Source of the DNA: Nocardioides xinjiangensis
GTDB taxonomy: Bacteria; Actinomycetota; Actinomycetes; Propionibacteriales; Nocardioidaceae
Direction of reading: 5' to 3'
DNA length: 64,000 nucleotides
Assembly (NCBI RefSeq): GCF_017916455.1
Contig: NZ_JAFMSY010000002.1
Location: 62,001-126,000, forward strand
Shown: positions 45,146 to 53,771 of the stretch, one piece after another
How positions within the stretch are numbered: the stretch's first letter is position 1
How the letters are laid out: every line of letters begins with the position of its first letter
Program-made: the position numbers and the translations under genes
The notes under the pieces: model-generated
What the model was told of the DNA's origin: nothing
Databases searched by the model: none
What the model saw: only the letters and a program-made list of their open reading frames with translations

Positions 45146-45224
45146 CCTGCCGAGGGTTGTGCGAACCTCCATGGGTATGCAGGCCCCCGGAAGTTCGCGA
45201 TCCCCCGCTTAAGCGGGGGATTGC
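45144..45224 (+). repeat. Double-hairpin repeat, copy R3 (right bracket of the DUF559 gene)
   Basis: It begins at the last bases of the DUF559 stop codon: CCTGCCGAGGGTTGTGCGAA, then CCTCCATGGGTATGCAGG, CCCCCGGAAGTTCG, and the palindrome ATCCCCCGCTTAAGCGGGGGAT (45200-45221). The inner end is nearly identical to the inner end of R2 (GCCGAGGGTTGTGCGAA), closer than to R4-R6 (CTCGAGGGTTGTGTGA). Confidence 0.93.
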
Positions 45225-45235
45225 AAGAAACGACC

Positions 45236-45877
45236 TCACAACCGCGGGAGCAGGACCGGTACGCCGGGGCCGTCGAGCTCCTCACCGGACACCGGGCGCC
45301 CGTACACCAGGCGCACGGCCGCGTTGGCCGACAGCGTGACCTCCGGCCCGTCGCCGTGGCTCCAGCCGGCCTCCGGCACGACGAGGCGGACCCCGGCGAC
45401 GCGACGGCGCGAGCTCCCGCCGATGACGGCTGTGAGCGGCCACGGCGTGGCGAGGGCGAAGTCCGCGATCCGGCCGACGGCCGGCGGCGGGAGGTCGTGC
45501 GGCAGGCCGAGCGGGCGGCGTACGTCGATGCCGTGCACGACGGCGTCCGCCAGCGCCGAGACCCTCGGCATCCCGATCGGCGTTTCGCCGGACCGGGCGT
45601 TGTCGGTGAGCTGCTCGAGGATCGCCTCGCGGCCCCGCGCCGACCACGCCACCGCGGTGCGCGCGATCATCCGGTTCACCGAGCGGTACCGCGCCAGCGC
45701 GACGGCGCCCTGCAGGGCGCCGAGCGTCGGCGTCCACGCCAGGTGCGCCGCGACGTCCACCACGCGCCAGCCGGCGCACAGCGAGGGCTCCTGCCACTGG
45801 GCGGTGGTCAGGGCGGACAGGTCGTCCACGAGCGCCAGGCGCTCGGCGGTCAGCAGGTCGTGCGTGGACGGTGCCAT
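45236..45877 (-). CDS. Maleylpyruvate isomerase family (DinB-like) protein
   Basis: 213 residues. The N-terminal four-helix DinB-like domain of mycothiol-dependent enzymes is visible (ERLALVDDLSALTTAQWQEP, then GWRVVDVAAHLAWTP with a candidate metal histidine near residue 46, and VVHGIDVRRPLGLP near 115). The C-terminal 60 residues form a small beta domain. Substrate unknown; it is a member of a large actinobacterial family. The ATG at 45877 has GGGAGCG upstream. It converges on the DUF559 gene across R3. Confidence 0.85.
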   Translation of the reverse strand: MAPSTHDLLTAERLALVDDLSALTTAQWQEPSLCAGWRVVDVAAHLAWTPTLGALQGAVALARYRSVNRMIARTAVAWSARGREAILEQLTDNARSGETPIGMPRVSALADAVVHGIDVRRPLGLPHDLPPPAVGRIADFALATPWPLTAVIGGSSRRRVAGVRLVVPEAGWSHGDGPEVTLSANAAVRLVYGRPVSGEELDGPGVPVLLPRL

Positions 45878-45911
45878 GGGCGCTCCCGGTGCGGCGGGCG
45901 GGACGGGACGG

Positions 45912-46364
45912 TCAGTCGATGGGTCGGTTCTCGTAGGGGGTCGAGAGCACGATCGTGGTGCGCGTCGAGACGCTGGCGGCGCCGCGGATCCGCGCGAGCA
46001 GCTCCTCGAGCGCCAGCGGCGTGGCGACGCGGATCTTGAGGATGTACGACTCCTCGCCGGCGACCGACCAGCACGACTCGATCTCTCTGATGCCGGCCAG
46101 TCGCTCGGGATAGTCGTCGGGCTGCGAGGGGTCGATCGGGGTGATCGAGATGAACGCCGTCAGCGGCCGGCCGAGCTGGTCGTGGTCGATCGTCGCGCCG
46201 TAGCCGGTGATGAGCCCGCGCTGCTCGAGCCGCTTGACGCGCTGGTGCACCGCCGAGGTGGACAGGTCGGTCGCCTTGCCGAGGTCGGTGAAGGACATCC
46301 GCCCGTCGGCGGCCAGCAGCGAGAGGATCTGCCGGTCCTTGGACTCGACCTCGGAGGAGCTCAC
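45912..46364 (-). CDS. Lrp/AsnC-family transcriptional regulator
   Basis: 150 residues. An N-terminal HTH (SKDRQILSLLAADGRMSFTD, LSTSAVHQRVKRLEQRGLI) is followed by a RAM ligand-binding domain (LTAFISITPIDP, CWSVAGEESYILKIRVATP). It is a full-length single-domain-pair Lrp protein that probably responds to an amino acid. GTG 46364 has TAGGGT 6 nt upstream, which overlaps the stop of the exonuclease gene. It is 2 kb from the lysine module and could regulate it, but this is inference. Confidence 0.93.
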   Translation of the reverse strand: MSSSEVESKDRQILSLLAADGRMSFTDLGKATDLSTSAVHQRVKRLEQRGLITGYGATIDHDQLGRPLTAFISITPIDPSQPDDYPERLAGIREIESCWSVAGEESYILKIRVATPLALEELLARIRGAASVSTRTTIVLSTPYENRPID

Positions 46365-46370
46365 GGCGTC

Positions 46371-46376
46371 ACCCTA
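46371..46376 (-). promoter_or_regulatory. Predicted -10 hexamer TAGGGT for the Lrp gene
   Basis: On the minus strand TAGGGT lies 6 nt before GTG 46364 and overlaps the TAG stop of the exonuclease gene at 46374-46376. Confidence 0.45.
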
Positions 46377-47315
46377 GTGCGCGCCGGACAGTGCCTGCAC
46401 CAGCCGCACGGCAGACGAACCGAGGCCCCACTTCTCGTCCAGGGCCACGAGTGCGTCGTGGTCGGCGGGGGTGCGGGGCCGGGCGAGGTCGGGCGTGCCG
46501 AGGTCGAGGTCACGGCGTACGGCGACCACGCGTGGCGCGACCGCGAGGTAGTCGGCAGCCGCCTTGATCTTGCCCCGCGGGCCGGGCCCCATGTCGGAGC
46601 CGGGGTCGGCGGCGGCCTCGATGATCGCCTCGACGGTGCCGAAGCGGTTGAGCAGCGTGGCGGCCGTCTTGTCCCCCACCCCGGCGACGCCCGGCAGCCC
46701 GTCGGAGGCGTCCCCGCGCAGGGTCGCGAGGCCGGCGTACTGGTGGGCGTCGACGCCGTACTTGGCGCGCACCCAGGCGTTGTCCACGCGCTCGTGGCGG
46801 CTGACGCCGCGCGCGACGTAGAGCACGCGCACCGCCGCGTCGTCGTCGACGAGCTGGAACAGGTCGCGGTCGCCGGTGACGATGTCGACCGGCATCCCGG
46901 CGCCGGTGGCGAGGGTGCCGATGACGTCGTCGGCCTCCATCTCGGGGTGGCCCACGACCGGGATGCCGTAGGCCTCGAGCACCGACAAGATGATGGGGAC
47001 CTGCGCCTCGAGCGGGTCGGGCACCTCCTCGACGTCGGGCCGGGGGCCCGGGACGGCGCGGACCACCCGGTGCGCCTTGTAGGAGGGGATCAGGTCGACG
47101 CGCCACTGCGGCCGCCAGTCGTCGTCCCAGCAGCAGGCCAGGTGCGTGGGGTCGTACTCCCCCACGAGCCGGCTGATGAAGTCCATCAGCCCGCGCACGG
47201 CGTTGACCGGTGTGCCGTCGGGTGCCTTCAGCGAGTCGGGCACCCCGAAGAACGCGCGGAAGTAGAGCGAGGCGGTGTCGAGCAGCATGAGACGGCTGCC
47301 GGCGGGGGCGGTCAT
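46374..47315 (-). CDS. 5'-3' exonuclease (flap endonuclease fold, ExoIX/YpcP-like)
   Basis: 313 residues, the stand-alone version of the 5' nuclease domain of DNA polymerase I. Motifs: LMLLDTASLYFRAFFG (first Asp), EMEADDVIGTLAT, IVTGDRDLFQLVDDDAAVRV and the helix-hairpin-helix GLPGVAGVGDKTAATLLNRFG. Metal-binding acidic residues are all present. It should remove RNA primers or flaps. The gene ends just upstream of the Lrp gene on the same strand. Confidence 0.93.
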   Translation of the reverse strand: MTAPAGSRLMLLDTASLYFRAFFGVPDSLKAPDGTPVNAVRGLMDFISRLVGEYDPTHLACCWDDDWRPQWRVDLIPSYKAHRVVRAVPGPRPDVEEVPDPLEAQVPIILSVLEAYGIPVVGHPEMEADDVIGTLATGAGMPVDIVTGDRDLFQLVDDDAAVRVLYVARGVSRHERVDNAWVRAKYGVDAHQYAGLATLRGDASDGLPGVAGVGDKTAATLLNRFGTVEAIIEAAADPGSDMGPGPRGKIKAAADYLAVAPRVVAVRRDLDLGTPDLARPRTPADHDALVALDEKWGLGSSAVRLVQALSGAH

Positions 47316-47327
47316 GTGCTCAGCCTG

Positions 47328-50132
47328 TCACTCCGCGAGCACGGAGTACGCGATCACGCCGCGCTTGAGCAGCTTCGCCGTCGCGCGGGCGGTGTCGCGC
47401 AGCTCGCGCTCGCCCGCGGCGTCGGCCACCTGGCCGCACAGGTCGAGCAGCTGCTTCATCCAGCGCACGAAGTCGCCCGCCGACAGGCCGGTCACCATCA
47501 GCACGTCGTCGAGGTCGTCGCCCTCGGCCCAGCGCCACGCCGCCCAGGCGAACCCGATGTCGGGCTCGCGCAGGAAGTCGAGCTTGTGGTCGCGCTCCAG
47601 CGCGTCGAGCTGCCCCCAGAGCCGCACCAGTTCGGCGAGCACCGGCCGCACGCGGCCGCCGGGCATCTTCGGCGACGACGCGTCGTCGGCGCGCCGGGCC
47701 TCGAAGACGAGGGCGGACAGCACGGCCGCGAGCTCGGACGGCGCGAGCTCGTCGAACAGGCCGGCCCGGATCGCCTCGGCCGCGACGAGGTCCATGTCGG
47801 TGTAGATGCGCCGCAGGTGGGCGCCCTTCTCGGTGACGGTGTCGCCCTCGAGGTAGCCGAGCGCGGCCAGCACGTCGCAGACGCGGTCGAAGGTCCGCGC
47901 GACCGTGTTGGTGCGGTTCTCCACCCGCCGCTTGAGCGTCTCGGTGTCGCGCTGCAGCTTGAACCAGCGCTCCGCCCACCGCGCGTGGTCCTCGCGGTCG
48001 GGGCACCGGTGGCACGGGTGGGCCTTCAGGTCCGCGCGCAGCCGTGCCACCTCGCGGTCGGTCGCGGTGTCGGCGCCGTCGCGCTGCTTCGACTGCCGCG
48101 GGGCCGGGCCCTCGAAGCTGTCGGCCCTGTCGCGCAGGGCGGTGGCGAGCTCGCGGCGCATGGCGGGGTTGCGGCCGTTGAACGACTTGGGCACCCGCAG
48201 CCGGCCGATCGCCTCGACGGGGACCGGGAAGTCCATCGGCGCCAGCCGGCGGGCCTGGCGGTCGGCGGTCACGACATAGGGCCTCGGCTCGTCGCCGGAG
48301 TGCCCCGGGTCGATGACCACCGCGAGCCCGCTGAACTTGCCGGCGGGCACGTGGATGACGTCGCCGGGGCGGAGCTTGCCGAGCGACCGTATGGCCTCCT
48401 CGCGGCGGTCCAGCCGCCGGTCGCGGGCCGCGCCCTTTTCGAGGTCGGAGATCCGCCGGCGCAGCCCGGCGTACTCCATGAAGTCGCCGAGGTGGCACGT
48501 GGCCGCCTCCCGGTAGCCGTCGAGCGCCTCCTCGGCCTTGTGCACCTGCCGAGCGAGGCCGACGACCGCCTTGTCGGCCTGGAACTGGGCGAACGACTGC
48601 TCGAGCAGCTCGCGGGAGCGGGCCCGGCCGAACTGGTGCACCAGGTTGACCGCCATGTTGTAGGACGGCCGGAAGGAGGAGCGCAGCGGGTACGTGCGCG
48701 TCGAGGCGAGGCCGGCGACCTCGCGCGGGTTCATGCCCGGCTGGTAGAGCACGACGCCGTGCCCCTCGATGTCGAGCCCGCGGCGACCGGCGCGACCCGT
48801 GAGCTGGGTGTACTCCCCCGGCGTCAGGTCGGCGTGCGACTCGCCGTTCCACTTCGAGAGCTTCTCGATCACCACGGTGCGCGCGGGCATGTTGATGCCC
48901 AGGGCGAGGGTCTCGGTGGCGAAGACGACCTTGACCAGCCCCTCCTGGAACAGCTCCTCCACCACCTGCTTGAACGCCGGGAGCAGGCCGGCGTGGTGGG
49001 CGGCGATGCCGCGGGTGAGGCCGTCGAGGAACTCGTGGTAGCCGAGGACGTGCAGGTCCTCCTCCGGCAGCGTGCGGGCCGCCTCCTCGACGCGCGCGAA
49101 GATCTCGTCGCGCTCCGCGGCCGTGGTCAGCCGGGTGTTGGCCTGCACGAGCTGGGTCACGGCGGCGTCGCAGCCGGCGCGGCTGAAGATGAACACGATC
49201 GCCGGCAGCAGGCCCTCGCGGTCGAGCCGCTCGACCACCTCGACCCGGCTGGGGATCCACACCCGGCGTCCGTTGCCGACGGCACGGGGGTTCTTCGAGG
49301 ACCCCGGCTTGCCCTTGCGGGGCGAGCGGCGGTCACGCATCAATCGCGAGCTCGCCCAGTCGTCGCGGGCGATGCGGGTGAGCTCGTCGTTGACCGGCGC
49401 GCCCTCCTTGACGAAGCCCGCGCTGGCGTCGACGTCGGAGGAGGCGAACAGGTCGAGCAGCCGGCGGCCCACCATGACGTGCTGGAACAGCGGCACCGGC
49501 CGCTTCTCCTCCACGATCGTGGTCGTCTCGCCGCGCACGGTGGCCAGCCACTCGCCGAACTCCTCGGCGTTGGACACCGTCGCCGACAGCGACACCAGCG
49601 TCACCGACTCCGGCAGGTGGATGATCACCTCCTCCCACACGGCGCCGCGCATGCGGTCGGCGAGGTAGTGCACCTCGTCCATGACGACGAACCCCAGGTT
49701 GAGCAGCGTGCGCGAGCCGGCGTAGAGCATGTTGCGCAGCACCTCGGTGGTCATCACCACCACGGGCGCCTCGCCGTTGACCACGTTGTCGCCGGTCAGC
49801 AGGCCGACGTTGTCGGCGCCGTAGCGCCTGACGAGGTCGTGGTACTTCTGGTTGGACAGCGCCTTGATCGGGGTCGTGTAGAACGCCTTGCGGCCGGTCT
49901 GCAGCGCGAGGTGGATCGCGAACTCACCGACGATCGTCTTGCCGGAGCCGGTCGGTGCGGCGACGAGCACGCCGCGGCCGCTCTCGATCTCCTGGCACGC
50001 GCGGACCTGGAAGTCGTCGAGCTCGAAGCCGTGCAGGCTGGAAAACTCCTTGAGCATCGGATAGGGCTTCTCCCGCCGGAACGCCGCGTAGCGCTCGGCA
50101 GGGGACAGCTGCTCGTCGGGACGGTCGCTCAT
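47328..50132 (-). CDS. helY: Ski2/Mtr4-like DEAD/DEAH helicase HelY
   Basis: 934 residues from ATG 50132. Motifs: Walker A VAAPTGSGKTIVGEFA near residue 52, DEVH (VVMDEVHYLADRM), SATVSNAEEFGEW, FIFSRAGCD, and motif VI QLTGRAGRRGLD near 445. The C-terminal DSHCT domain (LAALGYLEGDTVTEKGAHLR, then FDELAPSELAAVLSALVFEA) is present, and HPCHRCPDREDH is a Cys/His pair typical of actinobacterial HelY. It is related to RNA helicases; the role in actinobacteria is not settled. It lies beside tatC as in Mycobacterium. Confidence 0.94.
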   Translation of the reverse strand: MSDRPDEQLSPAERYAAFRREKPYPMLKEFSSLHGFELDDFQVRACQEIESGRGVLVAAPTGSGKTIVGEFAIHLALQTGRKAFYTTPIKALSNQKYHDLVRRYGADNVGLLTGDNVVNGEAPVVVMTTEVLRNMLYAGSRTLLNLGFVVMDEVHYLADRMRGAVWEEVIIHLPESVTLVSLSATVSNAEEFGEWLATVRGETTTIVEEKRPVPLFQHVMVGRRLLDLFASSDVDASAGFVKEGAPVNDELTRIARDDWASSRLMRDRRSPRKGKPGSSKNPRAVGNGRRVWIPSRVEVVERLDREGLLPAIVFIFSRAGCDAAVTQLVQANTRLTTAAERDEIFARVEEAARTLPEEDLHVLGYHEFLDGLTRGIAAHHAGLLPAFKQVVEELFQEGLVKVVFATETLALGINMPARTVVIEKLSKWNGESHADLTPGEYTQLTGRAGRRGLDIEGHGVVLYQPGMNPREVAGLASTRTYPLRSSFRPSYNMAVNLVHQFGRARSRELLEQSFAQFQADKAVVGLARQVHKAEEALDGYREAATCHLGDFMEYAGLRRRISDLEKGAARDRRLDRREEAIRSLGKLRPGDVIHVPAGKFSGLAVVIDPGHSGDEPRPYVVTADRQARRLAPMDFPVPVEAIGRLRVPKSFNGRNPAMRRELATALRDRADSFEGPAPRQSKQRDGADTATDREVARLRADLKAHPCHRCPDREDHARWAERWFKLQRDTETLKRRVENRTNTVARTFDRVCDVLAALGYLEGDTVTEKGAHLRRIYTDMDLVAAEAIRAGLFDELAPSELAAVLSALVFEARRADDASSPKMPGGRVRPVLAELVRLWGQLDALERDHKLDFLREPDIGFAWAAWRWAEGDDLDDVLMVTGLSAGDFVRWMKQLLDLCGQVADAAGERELRDTARATAKLLKRGVIAYSVLAE

Positions 50133-51034
50133 GCGAACACCTCCAGCGCGCCGGGCACGCACTCGATCGTGATGGGCAGCGGGCCGAAGCGCTCGCCGTC
50201 GGCGTACGACACGATGCCGGGCGCGGCCACCGTCACCGAGCGGACCCGGCGGTGGACGTACTCCTCCACGCCGTCGATCCTCCCGGTGAACAGGCGCGGG
50301 TAGGACCGCACCAGCTTGGGCTTGCTCATGCGCGTGATGACGACGACGTCGAGCAGCCCGTCGTCGAGCAGCGCCCCCTCGGTGATGCGCAGGCCACCGC
50401 CGAAGGACGGGCCGTTGCCGACGGCGACGAGCATCGCCTCGTGCTCGATCGTCTCGTCGTCGAGCCGGAGGACGTAGGGGATCGGCCGGAAGGTGCGCAG
50501 CTCGGCCAGCGTGGCGAGGTTGTAGCGCATCTGGCCGCGCGGCCACGTCATCGTGTTGGCCCGCTCGTTGACGATCGCGTCGAAGCCGGCGGCGAGCACG
50601 GTCACGAAGTAGCGGTCGCCGCTGCGCGCCAGGTCGATGGTGCGGCGGCGCGACGCCACGACGCGGTCCGCGGCCGCCGCCGGGTCGGTGCGCGGGAGCC
50701 CGAGGTAGCGGGCCGCGTCGTTGCCGGTGCCCGCCGGGATCACCCCGAGCGGGATGCCGGAGCCGGCCACCGCCTGGGCGCCGAGGTGCACGAGGCCGTC
50801 GCCGCCGCACACCACGAGCGCCTCGACCCCGTCGGCCACGCAGCCGCGTGCCAGGTCGGCCGCCTCGTCGGCGTCGCGGCCCTGCAGGTTGCGCACGACG
50901 AAGCCGCTCTCGCGCAGCCGCGCGAGCGCGACGTCGCGGTGACGGGCACCTCTGCCCCGACCCGCGGTGGGGTTGGTCAGCAGTGCGATCTCGCGCCCGG
51001 TCACCGGGTGGCCGGACGCACGGGCGTCGTGCAT
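50129..51034 (-). CDS. Diacylglycerol kinase / sphingosine kinase-family lipid kinase
   Basis: 301 residues. The DAGK catalytic core is shown by LLTNPTAGRGRG and VVCGGDGLVHLGAQAVAGSG (GGDGL replaces the usual GGDGT), then LGVIPAGTGNDAARYLGLP. The C-terminal domain contains VAVGNGPSFGGGLRITEGAL and SYADGERFGPLP. It probably phosphorylates diacylglycerol or a related lipid. TAGGGT lies 6 nt before ATG 51034. The stop overlaps the helY ATG by 4 bases, so the two are coupled. Confidence 0.92.
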   Translation of the reverse strand: MHDARASGHPVTGREIALLTNPTAGRGRGARHRDVALARLRESGFVVRNLQGRDADEAADLARGCVADGVEALVVCGGDGLVHLGAQAVAGSGIPLGVIPAGTGNDAARYLGLPRTDPAAAADRVVASRRRTIDLARSGDRYFVTVLAAGFDAIVNERANTMTWPRGQMRYNLATLAELRTFRPIPYVLRLDDETIEHEAMLVAVGNGPSFGGGLRITEGALLDDGLLDVVVITRMSKPKLVRSYPRLFTGRIDGVEEYVHRRVRSVTVAAPGIVSYADGERFGPLPITIECVPGALEVFA

Positions 51035-51040
51035 GGCGCG

Positions 51041-51046
51041 ACCCTA
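51041..51046 (-). promoter_or_regulatory. Predicted -10 hexamer TAGGGT for the dagK-helY operon
   Basis: On the minus strand TAGGGT lies 6 nt before ATG 51034. Confidence 0.45.
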
Positions 51047-51106
51047 TCCCCCGGCCCCGACAGGTCCGGGCCGGTGGCCCACCGCGGGCCGGTGCGGCGC
51101 CCGGGG

Positions 51107-51511
51107 CTAGCCGAGCCGCAGCAGCGCGGCGTAGCGCTCGGTCCGCGCGCCCACGGCGCGGGCGAGGCGGCTCAGGGCGTCGAGCACGAGCTCGGGGTCG
51201 AACCCGGTGCCCGGCACGGCGAGCACCAGGCGCGACTCGAGGCTGCCGACCACCACCTGCCCGTGCCGCCACGCCTGGTGGACGCGCAGCCGGCTCGCGT
51301 CGTCGACGACGGGCGCCGGGTACGCCTCGTCGACCGCGAGCAGGTCGCACGCGAGCTCCTGCGCGGCCTCGGGGGCCGAGCCGTCGGCGGTCAGGCGCCC
51401 ACGCACGAGGTGGCCGGTGCGCAACCCGGCGTCGGCGCGCCACACGACGTCCGCCGTGCCGAGCCACTCCGGCAGGTCGAACGGGTCGAGGTCGGTGATC
51501 GCGCCGGGCAT
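51107..51511 (-). CDS. Conserved hypothetical protein, 134 residues
   Basis: It lies between tatC and the lipid kinase. The sequence is mixed alpha/beta without membrane segments (DPFDLPEWLGTADVVWRADA at 9-28, LACDLLAVDEAYPAPVVDD near 55). No domain was recognised. CAGGGT is 6 nt before ATG 51511, a weaker leaderless-type signal. Its place in the conserved block suggests a housekeeping actinobacterial protein. It is cytoplasmic by appearance. Confidence 0.75.
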   Translation of the reverse strand: MPGAITDLDPFDLPEWLGTADVVWRADAGLRTGHLVRGRLTADGSAPEAAQELACDLLAVDEAYPAPVVDDASRLRVHQAWRHGQVVVGSLESRLVLAVPGTGFDPELVLDALSRLARAVGARTERYAALLRLG

Positions 51512-51543
51512 GCGTCCACCCTGTCAGACCGCGCCGCGGCCGG

Positions 51544-52380
51544 TCAGATCGGCGAGAGCTCGTCCGGGGACAGGCCGGAGTTCGGCCCCCGGCGGGCGCG
51601 GCGGCGGTCGTTGAGGCGGGCGATCGCCTCCGAGGCGAAGAACAGCAGCACCATCGGCCCGGCCATCAACGTCATCGAGAACGGGTCGGCCGACGGCGTC
51701 GCCACGGCGGCGAAGACGAACGTGCCGATGATGATCCACGGCCGGTACGCCTTGAGCGAGGCGCCCCTCACCACGCCGGCGAAGTTGAGGAGCACCACGA
51801 ACACCGGGATGTTGAAGGAGAGGCCGAACACGAACAGGGTGCGCGTGAAGAACTGGAGGTAGTCGTTGAAGTCGATGAGGTTGGTGACGCCCTCGGGGTT
51901 GAAGCCGATGAGCACCTGGAGGGCCAGCGGCAGGGTGACGTAGCCGAGCACCACGCCGGCGAGGAAGAGCGGGCCCGCGACGGCCACGAAGATGCGGCTC
52001 ATCTTCCGCTCCTGCGGGTAGAGCCCGGGCAGTACGAACGCCCAGATCTGGTAGAGCCAGTAGGGCGCGGTGACGATCGCCGAGGTGAAGCCGCACAGGG
52101 TCAGCCACAGCAGCAGGCCGGCGGCGGCGCCGCTGGTGGTGGCGTTCGTGGTGCCGGCGGGCAGCTTGTCGCGCGCCTGCTCGTAGGGGCCGTAGACGAG
52201 CTCCAGCAACCCGTGACGGAACACGAGCGCGACGCCCAGCGCGACCACGAAGACCAGCAGGCACCGCAGCAGGCGGGCGCGGAACTCCCGGAAGTGGTCC
52301 GAGAGCGCCATCCGGCCGTCAGGGCCGACAGGGTGGTGCGGCCGGGCGCTGAACAGCCCAGCGAGTCCCGCGATCCTCAC
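51544..52380 (-). CDS. tatC: Twin-arginine translocase subunit TatC
   Basis: 278 residues with six hydrophobic segments. TatC signatures are MALSDHFREFRARLLRCLLV, LYQIWAFVLPGLYPQERKMS and FNDYLQFFTRTLFVFGLSFN. It is the membrane receptor for folded proteins bearing RR signal peptides. The start was set at GTG 52380 because actinobacterial TatC often has a short hydrophilic extension (FSARPHHPVGPDGRM) before the conserved DH motif; ATG 52311 is the alternative. tatA ends 18 bp upstream, so the genes form an operon. Confidence 0.95.
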   Translation of the reverse strand: MRIAGLAGLFSARPHHPVGPDGRMALSDHFREFRARLLRCLLVFVVALGVALVFRHGLLELVYGPYEQARDKLPAGTTNATTSGAAAGLLLWLTLCGFTSAIVTAPYWLYQIWAFVLPGLYPQERKMSRIFVAVAGPLFLAGVVLGYVTLPLALQVLIGFNPEGVTNLIDFNDYLQFFTRTLFVFGLSFNIPVFVVLLNFAGVVRGASLKAYRPWIIIGTFVFAAVATPSADPFSMTLMAGPMVLLFFASEAIARLNDRRRARRGPNSGLSPDELSPI

Positions 52381-52398
52381 GCTTGTCGCGGCCCCGCG

Positions 52399-52728
52399 TC
52401 AGGCGGTGGTGTCGTCGCGGCGCTCGCGGAGCACCTCGCCCGGGGCGTCGGTGCGCGCCTCGTCCCGGCCGTGGTCCCCGCTGTGGTCCCGGCTGGAGTC
52501 GCCGGCCTGCTCGCGGGCGGCCCGGTCGCGGCTCTCGATCTCGCGCTGCTCGGGCGTCGTCTTGTCGTCGTCGCGCAGGCCCTTGGTCTCGGTCTTGAAG
52601 ATGCGCAGCGCCTGCCCCGAGCTGCGGGCGAGGTCGGGCAGCTTGGCGGCACCGAACACGAGCACGACGATCGCCAGGATCACCAGCCACTCCAGGCCCT
52701 GCGGCATGCCGATCATCGGATTCACCAT
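52399..52728 (-). CDS. tatA: Twin-arginine translocase subunit TatA
   Basis: 109 residues from ATG 52728. A single N-terminal membrane helix (EWLVILAIVVLVFGAAKLPD) is followed by the FGxxKLP hinge and an amphipathic helix (RSSGQALRIFKTETKGLRDD). The C-terminal 50 residues are charged and probably disordered. TatA forms the pore oligomer with TatC. It sits between pafC and tatC, as in mycobacteria. Confidence 0.94.
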   Translation of the reverse strand: MVNPMIGMPQGLEWLVILAIVVLVFGAAKLPDLARSSGQALRIFKTETKGLRDDDKTTPEQREIESRDRAAREQAGDSSRDHSGDHGRDEARTDAPGEVLRERRDDTTA

Positions 52729-52733
52729 GGAAG

Positions 52734-53771
52734 TCACTCCGTCGTCCCTGAGGTTGTGTGAGGTGCGTGCGTCAACACCGGCGAGTCTACGCCGTCGTCC
52801 TCGTAGAGGCTGAGCGCCGCCCGTGCGGACTCGGTGAACACCCGGGCGTACTCGGGTGGCGCGAGGACGACCGCGTGGGGTGCCAGCCGGAACAGCAGCG
52901 ACCGCACCCACTGCTCGCTGGCGACCTCGAGGTCGACGTCGACGGTGTCGTCGGGCCCGGGCCGCTGGTTCGTCACCTGGTAGTACTCCAGTGCCCAGCG
53001 CGCGGGCGGCGCCAGCCGCAGCGTGACCGTGGTCGTCTCGGCATCGGTGAACCAGCCGCCGGTGAGGTCACGGGCCCGCGCCGCCGGGTCCGCGACCGGG
53101 CTGTCGAGCTCGGTGGCCGCGAGGATGCGGTCGACCCGGAAGGCACGGTCGCCCTGGGCGGTGTGGCACCAGGCGTCGAGGTAGAGCAGGTCCTCGACCC
53201 GCGCCAGGCCGCGGGGGTCGACCACTCGCTGGGACTCCTGGTCGCGCGAGGGCACGTGGTAGGTGATCTCGACCTGGTGCCCGTGCGCGATCGCCGCCTC
53301 GAGGACCGGCACGACGGCGCTGGCCTCGAGAGGCGTGGGTGTGACGTGCAGCCGCAGCAGCCCCTCGTCGTCCTGACCGGCGGCCTCCTCGAGCTTGCGC
53401 AGGGTCCGCTCGATGACCTCCCGCGCCTCCGCGGGAGCCACCTCCAGCATGGTGCGGAGCGCGACCACCAGCGACGTGGCCTCGGCGGGCGAGAACCGCA
53501 CCGGCCGGGCGAGGTAGTCGGCATTGTCCACGCGGATGACCCGCTCGCCCTCCAGCGCCTCGAGGTCGACCTCGATGAGGTCGCCCGGCAGTCCCGGGGA
53601 GACGCCGGTCATGAACAGCAGGCGCAGGTCGCGCTCGATCTGGTCGGCGTCGGTGCCGAAGTGGGCGGCCGCGTCGTCGAGGCGCACCTCGCCGCGCGCG
53701 AGCAGGTAGGGCACGAGGGCCAGCAGCCGCGCCACCTGGTCCGGGGCGGTGTCCGCCCCCTGCGTGCTCAT
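52734..53771 (-). CDS. pafC: WYL-domain transcriptional regulator PafC
   Basis: 345 residues: an N-terminal HTH (LLALVPYLLARGEVRLDDAA, GTDADQIERDLRLLF), a WYL domain (ITYHVPSRDQESQRVVDPRG, LLYLDAWCHTAQGDRAFRVD) and a C-terminal WCX segment. With PafB it forms the PafBC activator of DNA-damage genes in mycobacteria (SOS-independent). The ATG at 53771 overlaps the pafB stop by 4 bases. The location beside pafA is conserved. Confidence 0.94.
   Translation of the reverse strand: MSTQGADTAPDQVARLLALVPYLLARGEVRLDDAAAHFGTDADQIERDLRLLFMTGVSPGLPGDLIEVDLEALEGERVIRVDNADYLARPVRFSPAEATSLVVALRTMLEVAPAEAREVIERTLRKLEEAAGQDDEGLLRLHVTPTPLEASAVVPVLEAAIAHGHQVEITYHVPSRDQESQRVVDPRGLARVEDLLYLDAWCHTAQGDRAFRVDRILAATELDSPVADPAARARDLTGGWFTDAETTTVTLRLAPPARWALEYYQVTNQRPGPDDTVDVDLEVASEQWVRSLLFRLAPHAVVLAPPEYARVFTESARAALSLYEDDGVDSPVLTHAPHTTSGTTE

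Noticed and set aside
52311-52380. Shorter TatC start at ATG 52311
   Set aside because: Actinobacterial TatC proteins commonly carry a hydrophilic extension ahead of the conserved DH motif, so the longer start was kept, though the short one is possible.
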